Assembly (NCBI GenBank): GCA_027489295.1
Contig: JAIYAA010000119.1
Span: forward strand, 1-19,206
Length of the DNA: 19,206 bases
Reading direction: 5' to 3'
Origin: Sphingomonadales bacterium
GTDB lineage: Bacteria; Pseudomonadota; Alphaproteobacteria; Sphingomonadales; Sphingomonadaceae
Of the stretch, positions 13,771-19,206 are shown piece after piece (within the stretch, counting starts at the first letter, position 1; each line of letters starts with the position of its first letter). The position numbers and the translations under genes were made by a program. The notes under the pieces were generated by a model. It did not search any database. It was not told the DNA's origin and saw nothing but the letters and a program-made list of their open reading frames with translations.

Positions 13771-14409
13771 TCAGACCGCGTAGCGAACGCGGAACGCGCG
13801 CTGACGGCGCAATGCCGTCCCCGCCAAGCCGAAACCGCCGATCATCATCGCCCAGCTTGCGGGCTCGGGAACGCCGCTCGGGCCGCTGCCGAACGTGATG
13901 TCGTCAATCCCGAAGGATCCTGCGGTGCTCTGAAACACGACCGAACGCGCCCGACCCGAAAAGGCCAGCGTCGCCCAGTCCCAGTTGACCGATCCGGAAT
14001 CGTTCGAAGAATTCATGTTGAGCGACCGCTGCGCCAGCAGGGTGCCGGTGCCGTCCAGTCCGTCGTAGAGAAACAAGTTGGTGTCGTCGAATGCGCCGTA
14101 GCGGAACGTGATCTGTTTGGTGAAGCCGTTGCGCGCCGAGATCCAGCTAGAGCTGGTCAGGGTGTAGGCGAAGATCGACCCGTTTGAGCCCAAGTTGGAG
14201 GCGACGTCCCAGGCCTTTTCCTGGAAGGTGACGCCGTAGTTGGGCCCGACCCGGCCCGCCGTGTAGCCTCCGTCATAGAAACCATCGAGCCTAGGCCAAT
14301 CGTGATGGGAGAGATTGACCGTTTCGAAATTGATCGTCTGCGCGCTGGCTGCAGTTGCCATGCAGGCACAGACCACGAGTGCTGCGCTCGTAGAAAGATA
14401 CTTTAACAT
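13771..14409 (-). CDS. PEPxxWA-type PEP-CTERM sorted exported protein
   Basis: The product has about 212 residues. It begins with a Sec signal peptide ending ATAASAQ and has a beta-rich secreted middle with GFYDGGY, NLFLYDGLDGTGTLLAQ and SFGIDDITFG, resembling the lectin-like or extracellular beta-sandwich proteins common among PEP-CTERM substrates. The tail is VPEPASWAMMIGGFGLAG followed by basic RRQR: a PEP motif, a short TM and a positive end, as read by the exosortase system. An ATG at 14412 lies one codon further up, but GGGGAG ends 1 nt before it and 4 nt before the ATG at 14409, so I prefer 14409. No exosortase or glycan genes are in the window. It is a single-gene unit; its function on the surface is unknown. 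Confidence 0.88.
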   Translation of the reverse strand: MLKYLSTSAALVVCACMATAASAQTINFETVNLSHHDWPRLDGFYDGGYTAGRVGPNYGVTFQEKAWDVASNLGSNGSIFAYTLTSSSWISARNGFTKQITFRYGAFDDTNLFLYDGLDGTGTLLAQRSLNMNSSNDSGSVNWDWATLAFSGRARSVVFQSTAGSFGIDDITFGSGPSGVPEPASWAMMIGGFGLAGTALRRQRAFRVRYAV

Positions 14410-14727
14410 CATACTCCCCTGGCAAATTTCGCATAACCGATCAGATGGCGGACCTGCATTTGTTATGGTTCATCTGCGATCCGGGGTATCGCACCGACAT
14501 TGCCATGCCGCGTTGGCGCTACGTCTCAACTTCGTAGGAATTTGTATCAAGGCGTTTGCCTGCAAGCGGCAATACGTCGGGGTTTCCGTCGCACATAGGT
14601 GCAGAAATCTGCAGTCGCCGATGTTCAACACCGGGATTCTAGGGTGGCAGCACCGCTCTTCCCGCGACGCACAAATTCGGCTATGGGCGCGCCGGTACCC
14701 GCGCTCCCGCGCCAATCAGGAAATCGC
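14410..14727. other. 318-bp divergent spacer between the PEP-CTERM gene and typA
   Basis: No gene of convincing codon use is present. A small inverted repeat TTGCC-N7-GGCAA lies near 14556-14574. The stretch is less GC-rich than its surroundings and must carry promoters for both flanking genes, but I found no clear -35/-10, sigma-54 or EcfG pair in it. A long 5' leader for typA is possible. Confidence 0.45.
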
Positions 14728-16572
14728 ATGAACCTCCGCAACGTGGCGATTATCGCCCACGTCGACCACGGCAAGACCACCCTCGTCGACCAGCTTTTCC
14801 GTCAGTCCGGCACGTTTCGCGATAACCAGCGCGTCGAAGAGCGGGCGATGGATTCGAACGACCTCGAGAAGGAGCGCGGGATCACGATTCTCGCCAAGCC
14901 GACCTCGGTCGACTGGACTCCGCCGGGCGCCGACGAAGCGATCCGCATCAACATCGTCGACACCCCCGGCCACGCCGATTTCGGCGGCGAGGTGGAGCGC
15001 ATCCTGAGCATGGTCGACGGCGTCGTCCTGCTGGTCGATTCGTCCGAAGGCGCGATGCCGCAGACCAAGTTCGTCACCGGCAAGGCGCTGGCGCTGGGCC
15101 TGAAGCCGATCGTCGTCGTCAACAAGGTCGACCGCAGCGACGCGCGCATCCAGGAAGTGCTGGACGAAGTGTTCGACCTGTTCGTGTCGCTCGACGCCAA
15201 TGACGAGCAGCTCGACTTCCCGGTGCTCTATGCCTCGGGCCGCAACGGCTATGCCTCGACCGACATGGACGCGCGCGAAGGCACGCTGATCCCGATGTTC
15301 GAGACCATCGTCAGCCACGTGCCGGCGCCGAAGGTCGAAGTCGAGGACGTGCCCTTCACCTTCCTGGTGACGCTGCTCGACCGCGACAACTTCCTGGGCC
15401 GTATCCTCACCGGCCGCGTCAATTCGGGCACGGTGAAGCTCAACCAGCCGATCCACGCGCTCGACAATGACGGCAACGTCATCGAGACCGGCCGCGCGTC
15501 GAAGATCCTGTCGTTCCGCGGGCTGGAGCGCGTGCCGGTCGACGAAGCCAAGGCAGGCGACATCATCAGCCTCGCCGGCCTCGCCGTCGCCACCGTGTCG
15601 AACACGATCTGCGATCCCTCGGTCACCGAGCCGCTGCACGCCCAGCCGATCGATCCGCCCACGCTGTCGATGCGCTTCGCCGTCAACGACTCGCCGATGG
15701 CGGGCCGCGAGGGCACCAAGGTGACCAGCCGCATGATCCGCGACCGCCTGTTCCGCGAAGCCGAGTCGAACGTCGCCGTGAAGGTGACCGAGGCCGCCGA
15801 CCGCGACAGCTATGAAGTCGCCGGCCGCGGCGAGCTTCAGCTGGGCGTGCTGATCGAGACGATGCGCCGCGAAGGCTTCGAGCTGGGCATCAGCCGCCCG
15901 CGCGTGCTGTTCGGCGAGGACGAGGACGGCAAGAAGACCGAGCCGTACGAAACCGTCATCATCGACGTGGACGAGGAATATTCGGGCACGGTCGTCGAGA
16001 AGATGAACCTGCGCAAGGCCGAGATGACCGACATGCGTCCGTCGGGCGGCGGCAAGACCCGCATCACCTTCTCCGCCCCGTCGCGCGGCATGATCGGCTA
16101 TCACGGCGAGTTCCTGTCGGACACCCGCGGCACCGGCATCATGAACCGGCTGTTCGAGAAGTATGGGCCCCACAAGGGCAAGATCGAAGGCCGCAAGAAC
16201 GGCGTGCTGATCTCCAACGGCGCCGGCGAAGCCCAGGGCTATGCGCTGGGTCCGCTCGAAGAGCGCGGCGTGCTGTTTGTCGGCCATGGTGAGGCCCTGT
16301 ACGAGGGCATGATCATCGGCGAGAACGCCAAGACGGAAGACCTCGAGGTCAACCCGATGAAGGCGAAGCAGCTGACCAACTTCCGCGCGTCGGGCGGCAA
16401 GGACGACGCGATCCGCCTGACCCCGCCGAAGAAGATGACGCTGGAACAGGCCATTGCGTACATCGACGACGACGAGATGGTGGAAGTGACGCCGAAGACG
16501 ATCCGTCTGCGCAAGCGCTACCTCGACCCGAACGAGCGCAAGCGCGCCAGCCGGGCGAAGGCCGCGGACTGA
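14728..16572 (+). CDS. typA: Ribosome-associated translational GTPase TypA/BipA
   Basis: TypA binds 70S ribosomes and assists 50S assembly under cold and other stress. The 614 residues match the family. GTPase motifs: G1 AHVDHGKT (10-17), G2 in GITI (51-54), G3 DTPGH (78-82), G4 NKVD (132-135). Domain II, the EF-G-like domains III and V, and the TypA-specific C-terminal domain follow (GMIGYHGEFLSDTRGTGIMN and GQALYEG-like VGHGEALYEGMIIGEN; NPMKAKQLTNFRASGKD-like NPMKAKQLTNFRASGGKDD). AGGA lies 6 nt before the ATG at 14728; the frame is open further upstream, but that extension is not conserved and lacks a signal. A strong terminator follows. Confidence 0.97.
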   Translation: MNLRNVAIIAHVDHGKTTLVDQLFRQSGTFRDNQRVEERAMDSNDLEKERGITILAKPTSVDWTPPGADEAIRINIVDTPGHADFGGEVERILSMVDGVVLLVDSSEGAMPQTKFVTGKALALGLKPIVVVNKVDRSDARIQEVLDEVFDLFVSLDANDEQLDFPVLYASGRNGYASTDMDAREGTLIPMFETIVSHVPAPKVEVEDVPFTFLVTLLDRDNFLGRILTGRVNSGTVKLNQPIHALDNDGNVIETGRASKILSFRGLERVPVDEAKAGDIISLAGLAVATVSNTICDPSVTEPLHAQPIDPPTLSMRFAVNDSPMAGREGTKVTSRMIRDRLFREAESNVAVKVTEAADRDSYEVAGRGELQLGVLIETMRREGFELGISRPRVLFGEDEDGKKTEPYETVIIDVDEEYSGTVVEKMNLRKAEMTDMRPSGGGKTRITFSAPSRGMIGYHGEFLSDTRGTGIMNRLFEKYGPHKGKIEGRKNGVLISNGAGEAQGYALGPLEERGVLFVGHGEALYEGMIIGENAKTEDLEVNPMKAKQLTNFRASGGKDDAIRLTPPKKMTLEQAIAYIDDDEMVEVTPKTIRLRKRYLDPNERKRASRAKAAD

Positions 16573-16590
16573 TCCTTCGGGACGTTCCAG

Positions 16591-16625
16591 AAAAGAGCCC
16601 CTGCCGGCAACGGCGGGGGCTTTTT
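16591..16625. terminator. Rho-independent terminator, usable from both sides
   Basis: AGCCCCTGCCG (16596-16606) pairs with CGGCGGGGGCT (16611-16621) around GCAA, with one T-G pair. TTTTT follows on the plus strand and AAAA precedes on the same strand, so it can end typA transcripts and the convergent rhodanese transcripts. Confidence 0.92.
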
Positions 16626-16635
16626 CGGTGGGGGC

Positions 16636-17163
16636 TCAGGCCGCCACGCGATTCCACGGCATGCGCTGGAGCAGCAGCCCCAGCCCGCACCAGCCGCTGG
16701 CCCCGGCGAACGCCAGCATGAAGCCGAAAAAGCCCGCCGCGTAGAAGCCCGGCGCGAACCCGGCCAGCCCCGCCAGCGTGCCCGCCAGCACCAGCAGCCC
16801 GACGATCATCTGCACCTGGCGGAAGATCGAGACGCGCGGCGCGGCGCCGCCCGCCAGCGGCAGCCCGGCTGCGGCCCAGGCCTCGATCCCGCCCTCCAGA
16901 TTGCGCACCCGATCGCCCAGCATGCGGCCCGCCAGCGCACAGGCCTGTCCGCCGCGCGCGCCCTTCTGGCACTGGAAGATCAGCAGCCGATCCGCCGGCA
17001 GATCGGCATCGGCGAGCAGCGCCGGCAGCGCCCCCAGCGGCATCGAGACGGCGATGGGGATGTGGCTGGCCCGGAACTCGTCGGGCTCGCGCACGTCGAT
17101 CAGCACGGCCGCGCCGCTGGCGAGCAGGCGCCGGGCCTCGGGGGCCGAAATCGTCGCGGTCAT
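16636..17163 (-). CDS. Rhodanese domain protein with C-terminal membrane segment (YgaP/DUF2892-like)
   Basis: The product has 175 residues. The rhodanese domain covers about 4-105: VLIDVREPDEFRASHIP (about 20-36), active-site loop C65-QKGARGG with C65 as the persulfide-carrying nucleophile, and NLEGGIEAWAAAGLPL. A two-helix membrane tail follows (VQMIVGLLVLAGTLAGL, GFFGFMLAFAGASGWCG, about 117-163), as in YgaP-type proteins, with a further Cys at 159. The enzyme would move sulfane sulfur at the membrane. Its ATG overlaps the stop of the ArsR gene (ATGA, 4 bp), so the two are co-translated. Expression is probably derepressed by the ArsR protein when persulfides rise. Confidence 0.9.
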   Translation of the reverse strand: MTATISAPEARRLLASGAAVLIDVREPDEFRASHIPIAVSMPLGALPALLADADLPADRLLIFQCQKGARGGQACALAGRMLGDRVRNLEGGIEAWAAAGLPLAGGAAPRVSIFRQVQMIVGLLVLAGTLAGLAGFAPGFYAAGFFGFMLAFAGASGWCGLGLLLQRMPWNRVAA

Positions 17164-17501
17164 GCATCGTCCTTTCCGCAGAAATGGGTGTGGAGCACCG
17201 CCATCAGGTCGCGCGCGGCGGGGTGGGTGATCGCATGGAACAGCGTGCGGTGTTCGCGCCGGGCGGTGACGATGCCTTCCTGCCGGAGCTTGGCCAGATG
17301 CTGCGACATCGAGGTCGGCGCGATGCCGGTCGCCGCGATCAGCGCGCCGACACTCTGCTCGCCCTCGACCAGCGCGCACAGGATCATCAGCCGGTGCGGA
17401 TTGGCGAGGCCGGAGAGCAAGGCGGCGGCGCCGGCGGCCTTGGGCGCCATCGCCTCCATCAGGGGATTCGCGAGAGGGGTTTCGAGGGGGCTTGCGTTCA
17501 T
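17160..17501 (-). CDS. ArsR/SmtB family repressor, BigR/SqrR-like (sulfide/persulfide sensing predicted)
   Basis: The 113-residue winged-helix protein has GLANPHRLMILCAL (about 31-44), the recognition helix region APTSMSQHLAKLRQEG (about 61-76) and the wing RREHRTLFH. It has only two cysteines, C42 and C108, 66 residues apart. The same pair and spacing (C42/C108 in BigR, C41/C107 in SqrR) form the persulfide-sensing disulfide or tetrasulfide in those proteins. The downstream gene encodes a rhodanese, as in BigR-type operons. The arsenic and zinc site residues of classic ArsR/SmtB are not evident. The start at 17501 has little Shine-Dalgarno signal and lies close to a predicted -10, so the message may be nearly leaderless. 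It should repress its own operon and perhaps the divergent gene. Confidence 0.9.
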   Translation of the reverse strand: MNASPLETPLANPLMEAMAPKAAGAAALLSGLANPHRLMILCALVEGEQSVGALIAATGIAPTSMSQHLAKLRQEGIVTARREHRTLFHAITHPAARDLMAVLHTHFCGKDDA

Positions 17502-17507
17502 TCCATG

Positions 17508-17537
17508 GATATATCAATTCATGAATACACAAATCAA
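17508..17537 (-). promoter_or_regulatory. Predicted promoter of the ArsR-rhodanese operon with operator palindrome
   Basis: Reading leftward, TTGATT (17537-17532) and TATATC (17513-17508) are 18 nt apart, each 4/6 to consensus. The perfect palindrome ATTCATGAAT (17517-17526) lies between them, a position where bound repressor blocks polymerase. The spacer to the divergent gene is only 47 bp, so one site could control both directions. Confidence 0.5.
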
Positions 17538-17548
17538 GAGGAATTCCC

Positions 17549-17899
17549 ATGGCCAAGGATTATCGCGCGCTCACCCAGGATATTGCCGCCTACACCGCAC
17601 AGCTGCGCAAGCTGGCGCCGGAGACGATGGCGGGATTCCACGCGCTGGCGAAGGCGGCGGGGGCGGACGGCGCGATCGACGCCAGGACCAAGGAGCTGAT
17701 CGCGCTGGCGATCGGCGTCACCCAGCGCTGCGACGGTTGCATCGGCTTTCACGCCAAAGCGCTGGTCGGCATGGGCGCATCCCGGGCCGAGGTCGCCGAA
17801 GTGATGGCGATGTGCGTCTATATGGGCGGGGGCCCGGCGCTGATGTACGCCGCCGACGCGCTGCGGGCCTATGACCAGTTCGCCGAAGCGGTGGTGTGA
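17549..17899 (+). CDS. Carboxymuconolactone decarboxylase / AhpD-like CxxC protein
   Basis: The product has 116 residues, one AhpD/CMD fold. The motif C61-DG-C64 with H68 (CDGCIGFHAK) is the redox centre of AhpD-type proteins, in which the cysteine pair reduces peroxide or reacts with thiols; simple decarboxylases of the family lack it. The preceding ELIALAIGVTQRC helix (about 49-61) is typical, and C89 is an extra cysteine. AGAGGAA precedes the ATG at 17549. It is divergent from the ArsR-rhodanese operon with a 47-bp shared spacer and palindrome. A role in thiol or persulfide handling is inferred from that; true carboxymuconolactone decarboxylase activity is unlikely as no catabolic genes are near. 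Confidence 0.88.
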   Translation: MAKDYRALTQDIAAYTAQLRKLAPETMAGFHALAKAAGADGAIDARTKELIALAIGVTQRCDGCIGFHAKALVGMGASRAEVAEVMAMCVYMGGGPALMYAADALRAYDQFAEAVV

Positions 17900-17911
17900 G
17901 GATGGGAATAC

Positions 17912-17926
17912 GAACCAAATAGGAAC
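17912..17926. promoter_or_regulatory. LexA-type SOS box (alphaproteobacterial form)
   Basis: GAAC (17912-17915), CAAATAG (7 nt) and GAAC (17923-17926) match the alphaproteobacterial LexA direct repeat GAACN7GAAC exactly. It lies after the CMD stop and 71 nt before the next ATG (17998), in the promoter zone of that gene. The following A (GAACA) also fits. Confidence 0.6.
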
Positions 17927-17997
17927 ATTATTGCTGTCCTACACCAGCTGAATCGGATAGGCGTCGTCCGGTTGCCCACACTCCGGGAGGCAGGACG

Positions 17998-18816
17998 ATG
18001 CAAAACCGCGTACCCGTGCCGCGCGAGACGCGCGACTTGCCGGACTTCGAGCCGGTGCCGCGCAAGACCAATCGCCACGACGGCTGGACGCCCGAGCGGC
18101 AAAAGGCGTTCATCGCGGCGCTGGCCGACACGGGCTCCGTGCGCCGCGCCGCGCGGATGGTGAACATGTCGCAGGCCAATGCCTATACGTTGCGCCGGGC
18201 CGCCGGGGCGGAGAGCTTTCGCCGCGCCTGGGATGCGGCGCTCGATTTCGGCCTGGCGCGGCTGAAGGACGAGGCGTTCACCCGCGCGCTGGAAGGCGAA
18301 CTGATCCCGGTGTTCGATCGCGGCAAGCTGATGGGCTATCGCCGCAAGCGCAACGACGCGCTGCTGATGTTCTGCCTGCGCCACTATGGCCAGGACGCGA
18401 ACGGCAAGCGCACGACGATCAACTATTTCTCCGCCCGCGCGGCCGCCGGGGCGGGTGCGGGGGAAGCGGGCGCGGCGGCGAGCACCACGACGGTGCGGAC
18501 CGTGATCACCGGCGATGGCGGCGGCGGCGAGAGCGCGGCGGTGCGTGACGACCGTGCGGCGGCGGCGCTGGAATCCTTCGCCGGGGTGACGCTGGACGCC
18601 GAGGCGCAGGCGGCGATTACCGCAGCGCTGGAGGCCTGCGCGGCACGGCAGGCGGCGGCAGACGCGCAGATCGACCGCGGCGGGGAGGCGGCGATCGACG
18701 CGCTGGAGGATGATCCGGAGGAGCATTTCATCCGGGTGGGGGAGGAGGCGCTGCCCTATCGCGGGGTGATCGAACCGCCGATGGAGGTGGAGGACGCGGC
18801 GCCGTGGAAGGAATAG
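17998..18816 (+). CDS. HTH-containing protein of unknown function, predicted SOS-regulated
   Basis: The 272-residue protein is not a family I can name. Residues 1-28 are basic and polar (RVPVPRETRDLPDFEPVPRK). A helix-turn-helix like those of phage terminase small subunits or homeodomain-type regulators spans about 31-68 (TPERQKAFIAAL, GSVRRAARMVNMSQANAYTLRR). A helical region with basic residues follows (about 71-135, e.g. GYRRKRNDALLMFCLRHYGQD). The C-terminal half is Ala/Gly-rich and low in complexity (about 146-200), then acidic (IDALEDDPEEHFIRVGEE). GGGAGG lies 8 nt before ATG 17998. A GAACN7GAAC box upstream suggests LexA control. No terminase large subunit or other phage gene follows, so it may be a domesticated DNA-binding protein. 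Confidence 0.75.
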   Translation: MQNRVPVPRETRDLPDFEPVPRKTNRHDGWTPERQKAFIAALADTGSVRRAARMVNMSQANAYTLRRAAGAESFRRAWDAALDFGLARLKDEAFTRALEGELIPVFDRGKLMGYRRKRNDALLMFCLRHYGQDANGKRTTINYFSARAAAGAGAGEAGAAASTTTVRTVITGDGGGGESAAVRDDRAAAALESFAGVTLDAEAQAAITAALEACAARQAAADAQIDRGGEAAIDALEDDPEEHFIRVGEEALPYRGVIEPPMEVEDAAPWKE

Positions 18817-18967
18817 CCGTGTCGCCCCGCGCCTGGCCGGGACTGCGACCGGCGCGGTGGTGGATCGCTACCCGTTCGACGGCGGCACCCGCCCTATGCA
18901 GACGAGCTACCCGTCGCTAGATCGTGCGGCTGCCTCCACCGTTGCCGGGGGCATGTCGGGAAGTCGC

Positions 18968-19206
18968 ATGGCCATCCTCCTTCTCGCAATCCTGTGCGTC
19001 GCCGCCGCCGTGTCCGGGTACCGCGCCCCGCGCTGGTGGACGGCAAGACCCGTCCTGGCCGTGGGCCTCGCCGCGATCCTTCCGCTCCTGGCATGGTGGC
19101 TGATCTATCGGGGCACCGTGCGTGCCGGCGACTGGGAGGGCATGGGGGCGATCGCCTTCACACTCCTGGGCGCGGTGTGGGGCGTGGTTGCCCTGGCATC
19201 GGGGCT
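18968..19206 (+). CDS. Small membrane protein, partial at right edge
   Basis: About 79 residues are visible before the window ends. TM1 is AILLLAILCVAAAVSGY, followed by RAPRWWTARP, TM2 VLAVGLAAILPLLAWWLIY, a short loop RGTVRAGDWEGMG and TM3 AIAFTLLGAVWGVVALASG. GGGAAG precedes the ATG at 18968. In-frame ATGs at 18953 and 18896 are possible, and the frame is open to the previous gene's end, so the true start is uncertain. No family recognised. Confidence 0.6.
   Translation, partial: MAILLLAILCVAAAVSGYRAPRWWTARPVLAVGLAAILPLLAWWLIYRGTVRAGDWEGMGAIAFTLLGAVWGVVALASG

Noticed and set aside
14716..16287. 523-codon open frame antisense to typA
   Set aside because: It is the reverse shadow of a certain gene. 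Its translation is rich in Asp/Val/Ala/His repeats as expected from GC-skewed third positions, with no family features.
17998..18816. Prophage start (terminase small subunit)
   Set aside because: The HTH is similar in type, but no large terminase, portal, capsid or integrase gene follows and base composition is unchanged.
1..19206. CRISPR array, tRNA genes, insertion sequences, attachment-site repeats
   Set aside because: No regularly spaced repeats, cloverleaf-type sequence, transposase frame or long direct repeat was seen on either strand by eye.

Overview
The window reads as ordinary chromosomal DNA of a high-GC alphaproteobacterium, most likely Sphingomonas or a close relative. This rests on strong G/C at third codon positions, a DUF4893 lipoprotein, a PEPxxWA-type PEP-CTERM protein, a Spinster-type MFS carrier, and two alphaproteobacterial control signals: a GGAAC-N17-CGTT (EcfG-type) promoter and a GAAC-N7-GAAC (LexA-type) box. 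I see no tRNA, rRNA, CRISPR array, insertion sequence or prophage block. The family calls come from reading the translated sequences, not from database searches.

Layout. 1-455 (-): start of an outer-membrane barrel protein, cut by the window edge. 641-1306 (-): DUF4893 lipoprotein. 1543-2079 (+): Cu/Zn superoxide dismutase lipoprotein, convergent with an MFS transporter (2084-3652, -). 3734-5353 (+): low-molecular-weight phosphatase and a medium-chain reductase in one probable operon. 5522-6901 (+): an orphan chemoreceptor. 6917-8004: a DUF4188 protein and a divergent TetR regulator around two copies of one palindrome, then thpR (-). 8685-9452 (+): Bax-inhibitor-1 family membrane protein with a clear terminator. 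9535-10897 (+): EcfG-type promoter, a small acidic protein and a cation diffusion facilitator. 10894-11265 (-): a single-domain response regulator. 11413-11598 (+): a 61-residue membrane peptide. 11603-13525 (-): telA and a two-TM partner. 13771-14409 (-): PEP-CTERM protein. 14728-16572 (+): typA with terminator. 16636-17501 (-): ArsR repressor and rhodanese with an ATGA overlap, divergent from an AhpD-like CxxC protein (17549-17899, +). 17998-18816 (+): an HTH protein behind a LexA-type box. 18968-19206 (+): the start of a membrane protein.

Stress handling is the common thread: superoxide (sodC), general stress (EcfG-type promoter), DNA damage (LexA-type box), toxic anions (telA), metal ions (CDF), and probably persulfide (an ArsR protein with cysteines 42 and 108 beside a rhodanese). 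These look like separate small transcription units, not one new multi-gene system. The least explained parts are the LexA-box HTH protein, the EcfG-type small protein/CDF unit, and the 11266-11412 spacer, which holds a start-adjacent palindrome and a nested hairpin.
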